Positions 1 to 22,373 of a stretch of DNA of 64,000 nucleotides are shown one piece after another (positions within the stretch are counted from its first letter, which is position 1; each line of letters begins with the position of its first letter). The position numbers and the translations under genes were made by a program. The stretch is from positions 20,767 through 84,766 of the forward strand of contig CAXKVR010000126.1 in NCBI GenBank assembly GCA_964058845.1, written 5' to 3'. Origin of the DNA: Carex sylvatica (Eukaryota > Streptophyta > Magnoliopsida > Poales > Cyperaceae). Under the pieces are notes generated by a model that worked only from the letters and a program-made list of their open reading frames with translations, ran no database searches and was not told the DNA's origin.

Positions 1-8991
<8,991 letters not shown>

Positions 8992-9899
8992 AGCGCCCAT
9001 TTATTAATGTGCTGCCGTGTATAGTAATTACCCTCGTGGCTTATTGGTAGCCTTTTTTTTTTTTTTGTCTTTTTGTCTTTTTGTCTTTTTGGCGAATTGC
9101 TGGCTGAAAGAAATCTAGTTGAGAACTGTTTTCAAATAGGTGTTTGGGTGAAAAGGGGTGTGTTTATGATGGAAGCGAATAGCAATTTGCTTCAAACCTG
9201 ACAGCTTCTGTCAAAAAAAGAAAAAAAAAGAATAGCAATTTGCTTCATTTTTTAAGTTTCTTGTACTTCTAAAATTATGTGTACTAGGTCAGAAGCCTTG
9301 CAAAAGCTTTATTGTATAGATTATCTTAATTTATTGCAACATATTGTCATTGGGTATATTACGAGTAAAGATCTAGATTACGTATACTAATATTTTTTAG
9401 TCAAAATTTGTGTATAAGCTATTTTCTCTTTGGGTGAACTATAAGGTTCTTACCAAACACCATCAATATTTTATAATCTTAAAATCTTCAGGTAAAAAAA
9501 AAAATCATATGCCTACTATTTTTGTTTTTCAAATCACGATAAAAATCAGATAGCTAAATAAAGCCTTATAGGCACTCTATTTTTTTTTTTTCGAATCCTC
9601 TTGTTGTTTTGACTTGGTGTATTAAAACATTCTCGGGTCACATATTTTATAATTAGAGTTATAAAATGTAATTAATGTGCTTATAAATAATTTTATAAGC
9701 TTTTAATTTATTTATTTTAAATCTACAAGTTAAAAATATGTGCACGACTTATGAGCATCTGATTTATTAAAGAATTTTTTATTCATAGAAAATAACAAAA
9801 ATAGAAAAAAAAAATGAGTGGTTTATAATATTTTTAGAAATACCGGGATCAATGGTCCAATCCAAAGGTTTGGATCAGATTCAATGATCCTGATTCATT

Positions 9900-9921
9900 C
9901 AGTGTGTGTGTGTGTGTGTGT
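9900..9921. repeat. (GT)n microsatellite
   Basis: About ten GT dinucleotides in a row in intergenic DNA. Confidence 0.85.
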
Positions 9922-10757
9922 TCATTTTACACGACTTTTGAATTTGCTGCAAGGTTTCAAACCATATAAAATCAATATCACTTTGAATCGGCATCATTGA
10001 GTCGAATCCAAAATAAATGTATTGGACAAAATCAGCCGTAGCCTTTGGGATATTTCTTTTTGCGCTATGATCTTAATATGTTTCATGAAATTTAAATCTT
10101 AGTATGCGTGCATTTGATATGTTTCATGAAATTTGAATCTTGGCATGTGTGCACGGAACAATTTTTTTTTTTTTTTTTTTAAACTCAAACACCAACAATG
10201 CAAACCGAGGAGAATAAAGCAGCTCAAATGTTCAAACAAGAAAAAGTGAAAGTGAAAAAAAGAGCTGTTCTCCAATGGTTATTCTTAATTTTTTGGAAGA
10301 GAGACGATGATTCATGTCTTTTTCTTTGAAAACCTGGCAAAAGCTGCCATGTGAATTTTATTGAAAAAAAGAAAACCAGCCAAGTGCAGTTTATACTAGC
10401 TACTTCATACAACACCCGACCTCCTCAGATTTTTAAAGAAACCTGTATGCTATGAGCAGTTGCATGCATGCACGTCGATGATTCATGTCACTGCACCAAA
10501 CTCGCAATTCTCCAATTAATGATCATTCTTAGTTATACCTTCAGTTTTCTTCCCCATTTCGTTGGAGCACTTGCATATTTCACTCTCTTTGGAAATAATT
10601 TTTTTTTATTATCTGTCGAAGCGATATATATAATGCAAAATTTGTGCATTGTCATTTTGAACGCACTAGTTCAGCATGTTTTGTTTGAACGGAAAATCGA
10701 AGCTTATGCATGACTAGAACTATTAAAATTTGCATTATTTACTTAGATATCTAAATA

Positions 10758-11155
10758 GAGTAGGGTTAAATGCCTTATTGGTTTTGTGTCTTATCATGCC
10801 TCAATATCATTATCGCTATGTTTAAAGTTTAAATAGTCGATCCGAACTGCTCAATATGATCTCCATATTAAAATGTGCTTGGATATAAAATTTATACTTT
10901 TTGAAACTATTTTTTGCTATTTTTTAAAATAGGTACAAAACACTGTTTTTAGAAGATTATAGAGCATTCAAAAATAGTGATTTTATACCTCTTTAAACAA
11001 TTAGTAATATATATATATAAGTTTGTTATCCAAGCACATTTTAGTATGAAAATCATATTGAATGGTTTGGATTGATTATTTAAACTTTGAAAATAGACAT
11101 AATGATGTTGAAGCATAATGAGGCACAAAACCAATAGGACATTTTAACTCTACTC
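10758..11155. mobile_element. Foldback MITE, Mutator-like core family
   Basis: About 400 bp with long inverted arms. The left arm starts GAGTAGGGTTAAATG and the right arm ends CATTTTAACTCTACTC; both continue through TTATTGGTTTTGTG and its complement. The inner arm segment (GATCCGAAC, then GATCTCCATATTAAAATGTG) recurs at 52441-52866 and 62813-63202. I could not define a target duplication. No coding content. Confidence 0.6.
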
Positions 11156-12246
11156 TTTAAAAAAAAAAAAATAATATTCATACTTAATAAAAAAAAATAT
11201 TGTATTGATAAATTTAGAAATATACTATGCAAATGAGAAAACATTACATTTTTAGTAGGAATTGACACTCATTTATATTGCATGAAAATATTTGCATTTG
11301 AATGGATTCTAAGTACTCTATTACATGGGGAGTTATTTGTATGGGTCGCATTTATTTAATTCATGCAAAAGCAACATCCTTTGTGAAAGATGTTGTGGAT
11401 TTGGAATTTTAATAATTTTTTTTATAGACATTAAATAAAAGTTAATAGATTAAACCTACACCTTTTTATATAAAAAAAAAAAACCAATAAAATAAATATT
11501 AAAGTCAATAAATCGAATTGTAAAATATTAATACAAGTATACAACCTAAGTCATTGAGCCTAAGCCTTAATTAGGACAAATAAGCCAAATCTGGCGGTGC
11601 TTCGGCTAACTTTATGTGATATTCGAACCGAATCATTTAAAGTGGAAAAATGAGACATATAAACAGAATTCTAAGTATAATAAACCGAACAACAAAATAA
11701 TAATGTTACATAAAATTAATATCACAATCTTAAGTCAACTAAACTAGAGTAGGTTTCGGGTTTCCGTGCTTTGCCACAAATCCGTATTCTTTAGGTATTC
11801 TTATTTTTGAGAAAATAAGAAGAAGTTTGAAATCAATAAAAAATAATTTCTCACTTTATTTTAAATCAGAAATAAATAAATTAACAATAAATCGAAAATC
11901 AACAAAAATTGATAAATAAATAAAAAATGTGTATGTGTATTGTTTTTATCAGTTTCTAAGAACCAGATTAGCATCTAATGATTCGCTTTAAACAAAAGAA
12001 CGGAAAAATATTTTGTAAATTGTCACAACAATATATCTGATCTAGATTAGAAGAGTTCAAGTAATTATTTGGAAAAAAACAACATATTGCACGGTTGACT
12101 ACACACAAGACGTACGGACTAGAAAATAAGAAAAGAAAATTAGTAAACTATCCAGTCTACCTAATAAATATTAAGGTCGGCTCTTTCATGTTCAAAATGT
12201 CATCTATTGTTCTCTTAATTTATTAAATAAAATAATTATTTATTTT

Positions 12247-12607
12247 TGAGTGCGGTAATACGCATATTACGGATCAACTTGCACTATGAATTAATATCTC
12301 TATATTCAAAGTTCAAACAATTGATCTGAATTGTGTTAAACATGATCACCATATAAAAATGTACTTGCACATCAAATTTTACTTATTTTTGAATGTTATT
12401 TAACTATATTTTTTTTATAGGTAAAAAACCACCGCTTTTGGATAGTCCAAAATTTTCAAATCAAGTGATTTTTTATTTATCTAGAAATAAAATGTAAATT
12501 TTAGATTACAAGTACATTTTCATATACAAATTATATTTTGTTGTTCTGATATATGAGTTCATAGCGCTGACCATTGTGTAATATGTATATTACTGTACCA
12601 TAGCCTC
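12247..12607. mobile_element. Degenerate foldback MITE of the same core family
   Basis: The left part (TGAGTGCGGTAATA) and the right part (ending TATTACTGTACCATAGCCTCA) pair imperfectly. Inside is the weakened core around TTGATCTGAATTG and AAAATGTACTTG, shared with the 10758 element. It is older and more diverged than its relatives. Confidence 0.4.
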
Positions 12608-13782
12608 ACTTAATATTTTTTATCCATTTATTACTGCTCAATTATCTTTACGAATGCTATTTTTTTTATAGTTGTAACATTGCTAATTCGCTAAATATAA
12701 AATAAAATTTAAAAAGTTTATCATAGAAAGTTTAATCAAAGTTAATCCATTTACTGCGAAATTCGTATGTATAAAGCCAGATTGATTGGATGGGTGGGAT
12801 TGAAATTTTTTCAACCCAATATAATCAGGTTGAATTTAAATTTTGACACAAATTCATTAATTCGATCGTTGTATACTCCTACCTCCAGATTTAAGGAAAA
12901 ACAATACTAATGGACTAAAAATTGAATACTAAGATCAATAATATACCCAACTTTAAAACTTGTCAAACCACTATTGAAGCATAGAAAAGGTAATTATGTA
13001 TAGTGTTGACTAGTAAAAATAAAATACTAACTAACTAAACTATTTGATAGCAATAATGAATAGCAACAATAATATTGACTAACACTTCCCATCTACTGTA
13101 TCAGCATTATATTAACCAAACTAAAGCATTAAATCGCTGTATCTAGCCTTCTCGAACCATCCCTTTCCATATTTCCATTATCCTTAATGACAGTTGATAC
13201 TTGTCAATGCAACCAGTATATTTAGAGGATGCAATTCGTCCAGAATACTCACAATTTAAACAAGAGCTAACAATTGAAAGGTGGGCATTAATTCCACAGT
13301 TGGAAGGTTACTCATGAAGAAAGTGGGACAAATGATTGAGTAATAAGAAGGAAACCAAGAACATAAACTTGATAATGGTTTAATTAATTAAAATGAAATT
13401 ATCTCTACATTTTAGTTTTAAAGTTTGAATTATAATAAAAGTTTCATATTAAGAAGAAATCTAGTTATTCAGATTAATTTGCAGCAAGTCGAGTTTACAA
13501 TGGACAGAAATGTAAATGTTATATCCTGGACATTTGCAGACCAATTATGCAAATCAAGAAACGGTGTACCTATACACTGGTTGAAAGAGTCAAGCTTGAT
13601 CATGATATTATTGTCCATACGATTTAGTTAACTCATCTAGGGTACCAAAAGAAGTAACAACTACTTTCTCAAAAAAAAAAAAAAAAAAAAAAAATAGTAA
13701 AATTAAGAAGGTTACATACTACGAAGAACAGAGATGTGGTATGCCCATTGCCTCAGTTATGTACAAAACCTCAGATATCTTA

Positions 13783-13977
13783 GGAGGGGGGCACCGAATC
13801 CATATCCTCTGAGGTAACAGAATATTTCTGTTTGGATCACGGCCGTCTGATCCGGACCAATCCGGCCCGAGATGGAACACACTAGGCCGCTTTAATAGTT
13901 GTGCGGATTCTGATTGGGCGGTCCAGATCCGAACAGAAATATTATGTTACCTTAGTTGATACGAATTCGGGGGGACC
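13783..13977. mobile_element. Foldback MITE at the 3' end of the PLIP1-type gene
   Basis: Inverted arms CATATCCTCTGAGGTAACAG on the left and TGTTACCTTAGTTGATACG on the right surround a GC-richer centre. The ends (GGGGGGCACCGAATC and GAATTCGGGGGGACC) also pair. It starts about 13 nt beyond the lipase stop codon in the direction of transcription, so it should be part of that gene's 3' UTR or polyadenylation region. The arm motif resembles the 37354, 48648 and 51571 elements. Confidence 0.6.
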
Positions 13978-13989
13978 TGTTGTAATAAT

Positions 13990-16900
13990 TTACACCTCAC
14001 CTACCAGTTCTTTACCAGAATCGCACCTATGCAAAATTCCATTCCCTTTGTGGTTCCCAGCAATAAGCAGCCACCAATTCGTCAACCTCTCCTCCTTGGG
14101 CCTACTTACTACCGTCCTTGTGTGCAGACTAAGTACCCCATCTATTGCTCTGAAATAGTTGCTCGACTCATGGTCTCGCAAGATTGTCCCGTCTGAGCCA
14201 TACGCTTTTAGATCACTCAATGTCTCGAGCGGGTGAGGTGAGTTCATCAAGGCATGCAGTGCGCTTGCAAAAGCTGACTTTGATGGCATGTATTCTTTTT
14301 CGAGCATGTAGAAAGCAGCGCCTTCTGGAAGGAGTGGATGTGGTGGGGACAATCTCACATCAGGTTGGACGATGTAAGTCTTGCCCAATGGAGCATATAG
14401 TAACCTCTGTTTGGAATTAACAAAAGAAAAATGTTATTCCCTTTTTTATTTGCTTGCAACCAGACCAAGTTTTGCTCAAGTATCTCCTTTATTTTTGGGA
14501 ATTGTTCTATATATGATACGATCAGTTTAGAAATGTTTATTCAATTAATTTGCAACCGAGGGTGATAACCACAATTTTCATGTAATCAAGCAATCCAACA
14601 GTGGAATTATACACTTTTATCCATTTAAAGCGATTACAAATTCATCGTTTAGTTGATCGATTACTTCATTATATAATATTGATTGTGAAAAGTAAATTCC
14701 ATAGCTAATTTCCACCAATGCCAAAGATATCACAACTGATACCCCCTATGTTTTAAAATTGACTTTTGTTACTTCTGATGTCTCATAATCACGTTCCACT
14801 AATGGTTTTTGTTTTTCAAGTAAATTCGGTACAAATAAATCTAGATAAATGGCTAGATCTATGTTAAGGATGAGAATTGGAAAAAAAAAAAAAAAAAAAA
14901 CTTCTTAAAAAGCTACAAATGGTCAGATATTGTTGTTGTAGGTCTCTCTCATTAACCTAAAAACGTATCAGTTTTGGTAGTTGCAACATACTGATCCCTA
15001 AGCTAAGTAGATAATTATGCTGTTTTTATTCAAGACATTAATGCCAAAAGGAGGTTGTGCCAATTCATGAGACAAAAAAGTTAGGCACCGAAACACTCTA
15101 AAACAGATTAGTCTGGAAACTCTGTTTGTAAAGAATGATTTTCTTTGTTTCTGTTTCCCATATGCAACTTTTTTATGAACTGGATGTACGCAAAGAAAAT
15201 AAATGAACACTAGAAAATTCTTATTATATATTAAAAAAAATATATATTTTATAGATAGTCTGAATGTCATTTTTCAGTATCAAAGTGATAAAATAAAATA
15301 AAATTTCAAGTTATCAAATGATAACATAGAACTAATACTGATAGAAAATAAGAAGAATATTCTTCATTAAAATAGATGTGCTATAGAAAAGTTACCCTTC
15401 CAAAACTAACTTGGGCTGAGTCAATAATTTGAGATGGTTTTGCCACGGTTATTATAATTTTGATTAATTGTGTGACATTGCGCAGTGAATTTCAGTTAAC
15501 AGCATCTAATTATGATAAAATATGAAATACAACTCACCTCATTGTTTAGGCAATGATGTGTCCTGAATACACCATTGAGCCGCTTCAAAACCATAGCAAC
15601 CTGATTTGGGTAACTGCATGAGAAAGCCCTCGGTACAATATCTCTGTGCATCATCACTGACCGAACAAATGTTTCTTCAAGCCCCAAAATTTCCAAAATC
15701 TTTTGTCCTCCACAAAACACTGACGGGGCACCAAAAGTTATTACTGGAAGGATCATAGATGGCTCGACTGCACCTCTGGTGAGCAGCATTAGGCTGACAA
15801 GCAGGGCTAGGCTGCCTCCAAGTGAATGGCCCGAGAATCGAAGCCTAGCACGTTCGCCATATTGTTGGATGTGGGACGAAATTTCAGGCATGAGTTGTTG
15901 GTACATTCCCTTTGCGGCTTCATAGATGCCCCGGTGAACTAGCACTCCTGTATCCTGCATGTACCATAGATAAATTTTGTCGAAAGTTACTATTAGGACA
16001 GTAAAACTGGTTAATGTACTCCATTTGAAATTTCATGTGCATGCTTCTTGATCAATTTTTTTATTGTTTGGTAAGTAATGAAAATTGTTCAAGGGAATTT
16101 TTTGTGCAACCAATGTCCTATGCTATCCAGTGACTAACAAAAACTGTGGACCGCTTGTCATTCTGAGCAGGGAAAAAATTTATGTTCTTCCCAGAATATT
16201 GATTGCACAAATCATTGATTACAATTATGTAAATATATAATCCACCCAAATTTATAAAAAGAGAATGAAAACTTGCCTCAAATTCAGTAGGCTCAAAGAA
16301 TAAATTAGCTTGCCATGATTCCAGTGAGTCAGATCCCTGTTTTTTCATCAAACATCTCAGTAAAACAACTGTTCATCACCTGCTTCATGCAAGGCCATAA
16401 TGGTAATTTCAGCACACCTGGATGATAAAGTTCCTCGTACGGGTGCCCCGGTCATCGCACGCAAACCACTCGCACGGCGACGATTTCACTGAACTGAGAT
16501 CATCTGCTGCCTCTTTACGTGCATTCTCCTGTGCTGCCACCACAGCTGTCACAGTAGAGGCTGCCATGTAAGCTGCCACCTCAGCCTTGTACAACCGATT
16601 GCTGGTGGAACCGGCTATGCCAGAGGGTTTGACTTGATCAGGGTATTGATTTCGTTTAGAAAGGAGCCCCTGGGCCCGTGAATGCACATACGATGCGGCC
16701 AATGCTGCTATGTGATACACAATTGAAGACCGTGCCGGTCGTCTCGGTTGGGGCCCATCATCGTCACCGTCGAAACAGGATGAGTAATTGAGTGCACCAA
16801 CTTTGATTGAGTCAAGCCTGGCCTTGGACTTAATTACAGGCAAACCAGATTTCTTCTCTAAAGAAGAGGTCACAAATCTGAGACCATAGTATTTCTTCAA

Positions 16901-18300
16901 ATCGTCCTCCTGCAATTACAGATACATATAGTTTATGTATAACAAGTTTGACCATCATCAGGTTAAGCATAGTCAACCCTTGCAATGATCTCATGCTGAC
17001 GGGGCGGTCATGCATCGAGTACAGAACAACCTTGCACATTTCTCATCTCTCCTTTTCTTTCTAAAAATAAAGGAGATTCAGTGGTTCGTTTCCCGTAAAT
17101 TTTTATTTTGGGTAAGAATTTGGATTTTCTCAACGAGTTCGGTACGAATTAATTGATTATCTGGGACCCGCATGAAAATCTAGTTGCAACTTGATTCTCA
17201 ACTTTACAGGCCGTTCTTACGAGATTCTTTCAAAGAAACTTATTAATATGTTTCTGCTAGGAAGCACCCAAAAGTTCTCCACCGTAGATACTAATTATGC
17301 TAATTAACCAACCTTCTTTTATAACGGGTTTAAACCAACTTTTTTGTATTTTAAAATTACTTAGAGGAAGGCTTTATAAATTATAATTAATGTTAAACAT
17401 AGCTTATGCACACCAACCTAATCGGGTGTAAGTTGGAGATGAGTAACACATCTTGGAACAACTATTTTATACTCTGGCCAACTGACAAACAATCCAGCCT
17501 AATAAAAATTTTTGTTGAACACAAAAAAAAAAAAAAAAAATGCAATCCGTTCCATCTAATTCCGATCGAACGACGCTGTTATCATCAAACATAAGCCGAA
17601 ACAAAAATTACTGACACCCGGATCTTCTCTTCAAACTCCTCTGTAAACTACCTAGTAAGTACTCGCAGTCTAAGACAGAATCGCCAGTAATTAATTAATT
17701 ATATGTTAAAGGAACTTTCTACATAGATGAACTCAGAAATCGGGGTGTAGAAAATCTCAAAAAAAAAAGTTGAAAACAAACCTTGATCTCGGGAATCACA
17801 TAGGCCATGTTGCAGAGGTATGCCAGTTGGCAGAAGAGCTTCGCCTCCGTCCATGGAACTCGCGCCAAAAGTCGTGCAAAAGAAGCTTGATCCCATACAA
17901 TATCTCCTCTTTGTTCTTCCATCTCTTCCTCCGAATCGTAACTCGCGCTACAGTAACAATCCATCTCTCCTTCTCTCTCTTCGTCACCTCTCCACCTCCG
18001 CCTCAGTTCCAGAAGCTTCTCTGTCCAATTTGCTTTCTCTTTCTTTCTCCCAGCTTCTTCTCCCGATCCTAACTCATTCAAATCGATCCCCTCTTCAGTT
18101 TCAAACAGAATTGATCTCACAGGCTTGGGTAAATTAAAGAGGAATCGAGGTACTGATCTAGTGCTCTTTAGCGTGGCAGAGGCACGAGGAGCTTGAACTG
18201 AGCAACGGAGTAGCGGCTCCGACTGACATCGCCGGAATCCGCTTGGAGATTCATTTGTCAGGGAAGTGGAAGAGATACCAGGTAACGTCGTCACCGCCAT
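13990..18300 (-). CDS. PLIP1: Plastid class-3 lipase, PLIP1 type (phospholipase A1)
   Basis: Chloroplast lipase of the fungal-lipase-like class 3 family. Arabidopsis PLIP1 removes acyl groups from thylakoid phosphatidylglycerol and feeds fatty acids to seed oil. Exons in transcript order: 18300-17782, 16909-16418, 16336-16277, 15954-15538, 14406-13990; 634 residues, continuous frame, stop TAA. Residues 1-60 are Ser/Arg-rich, as in a plastid transit peptide. [15 protein letters not shown] and EWFACDD match the PLIP family, and the nucleophile motif GHSLG places the catalytic Ser at about 401. [11 protein letters not shown] probably supplies the acid and RDHESSNY the histidine (inference). Length fits PLIP1 (649 aa) better than the longer PLIP2. 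The intron after exon 3 begins GC rather than GT. No break in any exon. Confidence 0.9.
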
Positions 18301-19608
18301 TGCTGGTACGGTGCGGAGCCTCGGTTAGTGCACCGCCAGAAGTGCTCTATGCGATTCCTCTCTTTGTACAATCTGTGGAGGAATGAATGCCAGAAGTTAG
18401 CGATCAAGCGCTTTAGTAGTTAAGTCTTAAATTCAAATCAGACGGAGTAAATAATTGATTAATTTATTGTAGTTGGAAGGCAGCGCAGAGGAGTATTGAC
18501 GTAATTACCCTTGCGACTTTTCTGACGTGGCAGTACAACGTGTGAGGTTAAAGTAAACCTTTGGAAGTAACTGTGGGAAAAAAACAAAACAAGCAGAGGG
18601 CGATTGTGGAAATAAAAATAATAATAAAAAAACTCCGACGTAGCGTAGAAAATGACATTAATACCCTCGTAAGCGCCACCTTATGTTTTAGAGCGTTACC
18701 GAAATTTTTTAAAAATAGAAACGTGCACTACATAATCGAAGCAAAGATAAAAGAAACCCGGAAGCACGAATAACACGGTATCTCGAAATAGCATCTACTG
18801 TGAAGGCGAATTTCATTTCGTCAAGACTTAAGAGAGAGAGGTTGATTGCGAACAGGGAAAACAAATTTCAAAAAATTAAAATTAATATGTAGTTTGGTGC
18901 GACATGGCGTTTGTTTACACCTTTAAATTTAGTCTCTTGTAAGAAAAGAGAAGCAAAAACCGAACTTACCTTGTTTAATAAATTAAGAAGACAGGAGATA
19001 CTATACTGCAACAAATGCGAATTACCGACCACCAAACTTGCATGGGTTTGCGATCAATCATGCATGCATCTTGCATGTCGAGAAGTTAACGCAGTGGGGC
19101 CCACAGAAAAATCATGGCATGGTTATGAGACCTCTCTCTGACTCTCTCCATATCCCTGTTGAGTTCCTATATATGCGAAAGGAATCAACTGGATATTATA
19201 CAGGAGAGACTAGAGAGGCATGTATATGCATGAATACCGACGTGTCAGGTGGGTTGAGAGAAAAGGACGAAAATGCCCATGGTATTGTTTTCAGGGGTAA
19301 TTAGTTAGGTAGGAAACTGACAAATGGGGTAGAGGTGCAGAGTTGATGAATTGGCGCTGGGTTAGAGAGAATCAGAGAGAGAGGAGGGCAAGTGTGCGGA
19401 TGCATGAGAGTTGGAGCATGAGAGAGCACCACCTCACAAAACCTATACCTCAATTAATTAATTAGTTACACTACACCTATATACATGAGCGGTTGACCTA
19501 GCTAGGCTTTTCACAAAACCTTACAAAATCTCCAAATCTGGGTGCTACTTGTACGCAACACAGCCTAAATATTTTTTGTTTTTATGTACAAGTCTGGTGG
19601 TGGAGATA

Positions 19609-19790
19609 GGAGTAGGTCCGATGGGCATTGGACCTATACTTTTAGGTTCAATTAGCTCTATCACCGTACGTTAGCATTAAAATCTGTGCGCATGTAAATT
19701 GATAAAAATTCATATGGATTTTAATACGGGCACGTTCGGTTTGCTGGGCATCGAATCAAAGTAGGTTCAATGGGCATCGAACCTACTCCG
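19609..19790. repeat. Small foldback element
   Basis: GGAGTAGGTCCGATGGGCAT near the left end is nearly the reverse complement of the right end (ATGGGCATCGAACCTACTCC). The spacer is about 130 bases and non-coding. No target duplication was found. Confidence 0.4.
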
Positions 19791-19857
19791 GAGTGCTGGT
19801 GGTGGGCTATTGTAAGTTGTAACAGTCCACCCGAGTTTATTTATTTTGTCGTACTTT

Positions 19858-20022
19858 TAGGACCTGTTTAGCTGCTCTCTAAAAATCACTGTTCACGTGA
19901 GAAAATAAAAATTCACTCAGACTGATTTTTTTTTTTTTTCACGTGAACAGTAATTTTCAGTGCAAATTTTTTGCATTTCCGTACTCATTCTCAATTCCAC
20001 TGTGTAGCCGAACAAGTCCTAA
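19858..20022. mobile_element. Small TIR element (MITE)
   Basis: Ends TTAGGACCTGTTTAGCTG and AGCCGAACAAGTCCTAA are imperfect inverted repeats. Inside, TTCACGTGAGAAAA pairs with TTTTTCACGTGAAC across a poly-T run. The ends resemble PIF/Harbinger or hAT termini, but the target duplication cannot be fixed. Confidence 0.5.
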
Positions 20023-22065
20023 GATTTGAAAAGACTCCACCTTGTTTTGGGCGGGAATCCGTAAATTGCTCTATGAAATTGGGTTTTGTTCAAAGTTTTA
20101 GAATAAAATTTATCTATTCGAATTCAAATAGTTAAATATGCATTAAGATTTGTATGACTAAATTTAAAAAGTTTAATAAATTTAAATTGTTCGTATAAAT
20201 TTTAATACGAATTTTGTTGTATAGTTATACTTAGCCTTAGCCCAATATTTTGTGGCTTAGTTTTAGTAAATTTAGCTTTTTTTTTTTGGTGTCTTGCTAA
20301 TAGCAAGCTTTGGTGGTTATATTGTCGGATACTAAATTTTTGATTTGTAGGGAGGGATAATGAACTCATTAGGCTGAATCACTGGCCTGTCAAAAAAATT
20401 ACTACCCGGCTCCTTTTCTCTAGAACTGTAAATGAATCGAGTTTGAGCGAGTTACTCCTAACTCGTACTCAGCTCATTTAGTTAATTTTAAACTGTCCTA
20501 CTTCCCCACATAAATAAATTGATAGCTATAGTCTAATTTGACTTTTCACACTACTGTTTTGTTGGAAAGAAAGTATTAACAATAAAATTAATTTAATAAT
20601 TATAATGATTAATAAAATAATCATTGAAATAAAATGTATATATGTGTTTAACTTATGTTATCTATCAAATTTGTATAATACAAGAATCAGGTTAATTGTC
20701 ACTAATATTCAAGTATCAGTAAAATCAAACTATTAGTTTTATAAAGGGATAATTGTTGTCATATCCATAAAAAACTTCTATATATTTAATTTTTCCGTCA
20801 AAATTTAAAATACTTATTTCCCACTAAAAGCAAACTACCTTTCTCATTTCCCCTTTCTTTAATCTAATTTAAACTATTATTTGAGCTTATTATTAATCGT
20901 TTATTTAAGATGAAACGACTAATTTAATTATCCTTCTCTTCAAACAAACACATTCTTATTGACCAACTATGATAAATATTATTTTGCATTCTAATCAATC
21001 AAGAATTGAATGCTAATGTGACTGTTTAGCTACTAAATTTGTATTGATAGAAAAATATAGTTTGTATTGGTAAAAGTCACTACTACAAAAAATATTTTTC
21101 TCATCGCCCCTTTAGCATCGCATGTGCTTCCACACAGATGATGTACGTCACGAGTGGCAGCGCTGTAATTACGTTGAACTTTTTACCATCGGTTCTGGAT
21201 AAAAAACCGACGGCGTTGATGGACCCCCTCCTTTGCCATCGGTTAAATTTCACAAATAGTTAGTATTGAGCGACTCTTGAACATCGGTTCGACTAACCAG
21301 TCGATGACACTAATGGGTTACTATTACTATCTGATTGTTTCATAATCCGTTGGTGTAGTACAAAGTAATAACAACTCGTTACCATATTGAACCGATGGTG
21401 ATGCTGTTATATATTTTATATATTCCAATAAACCCTATGTCGATCGATTCATTTCTCTCCAAATCCTTCCAATATATCCCCAAATTAAGTATTATGCTAT
21501 ATTGCTCGCTGCGAATTTTAACTTACCAAATCGATCGACGGACAAAGATCAACATTTTCTCTCTCAGAGTCATTAATTCGTATGCTAGATCACTCTTCCC
21601 TCCTTTAATTTCTATTTATTTTAATCGTTACTTTGAATGGTTTCTTAAATTAGGGAACAACTAATTTAAACTAGGATTTAGTTAATTAATATTATTTTTT
21701 TGTTTTGTATAGGCGAAATGAGTAACCAAAGTAGTCATTACTCATCATAACCTTATAATTGCAATAGATGTCTTAAGCCGACTGTTGTGAAGGTTTCGAA
21801 GACCAAACATAATACGAGGAGGAATTTTATATATGTCTAGGATGCAATGAATGGATGGGCCGGTGCGACAACACTGTCAATTTGTGTAACGTAAGTTTAA
21901 ATCCTCATATGCAGCAACTTTACATACAAGTTGCAATATACCAAAATGACACAGCAGTATCTTCGATTCTCAACAAACAACTAGCAGTATTAATTGTGAT
22001 TTGTGTGTTGATCTTGATTGTGATCTGTTTTTTTATTATTTTATTGCTTCATGTAAAGTAGTAGA

Positions 22066-22373
22066 TTAAATGAGATGGGTGTCACAAGCTGTCCAAAATT
22101 CATGCAAAACATGTTCTTAAAATTAAATCATGTTTTGATCCCAACTCTTCGGTAGTGTAAAAATGGCATGTGACAGTGCATTGTTGTTTAATCTCTTACA
22201 CAAACTATCTTTGAATTAAGTGGTGGTTTGCGAAAGAGTTTAAACAACAACGTAAGTCCACTGTCATACGGTCATTTTTATACTGTCGAAGACTTGGGAT
22301 TAAAATATAATTTAATGTTTATGACATGTTTTGCATGGATGTTGGATAGCTTGTGACACTCATCTCATTTAAT
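22066..22373. mobile_element. Foldback MITE nested in the CACTA element
   Basis: About 308 bp with long imperfect arms. The left end TTAAATGAGATGGGTGTCAC pairs with the right end GTGACACTCATCTCATTTAA. Inner segments also pair (CTTCGGTAGTGTAAAAATG with CATTTTTATACTGTCGAAG). Non-coding. Confidence 0.65.

Larger units (their letters stand above)
8992..13780. other. Intergenic region without genes
   Basis: AT-rich sequence between the FTSH11 stop and the 3' end of the lipase gene on the other strand. The first few hundred bases should be FTSH11 3' UTR and contain a poly-T run followed by TTTTTGTC repeats (9050-9090). It also holds a (GT)n run at 9900-9921, two foldback elements (10758-11155, 12247-12607) and a poly-A tract at 13670-13695. 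No ORF here resembles a known protein. Confidence 0.75.
18301..21077. other. Intergenic region upstream of the lipase gene
   Basis: The bases just above 18300 should hold the promoter and 5' UTR of the minus-strand lipase; I could not assign a TATA box. Beyond that the sequence is AT-rich, with two small foldback elements (19609-19790, 19858-20022) and no ORF that resembles a known protein. Confidence 0.65.

Noticed and set aside
9818..10713. Several short ORFs in the first intergenic region
   Set aside because: One spans a GT microsatellite, the others are AT-rich with no similarity or splice context.
17770..18137. Plus-strand ORFs of 100-105 codons
   Set aside because: Antisense shadows of lipase exon 1, which has strong family similarity on the minus strand.
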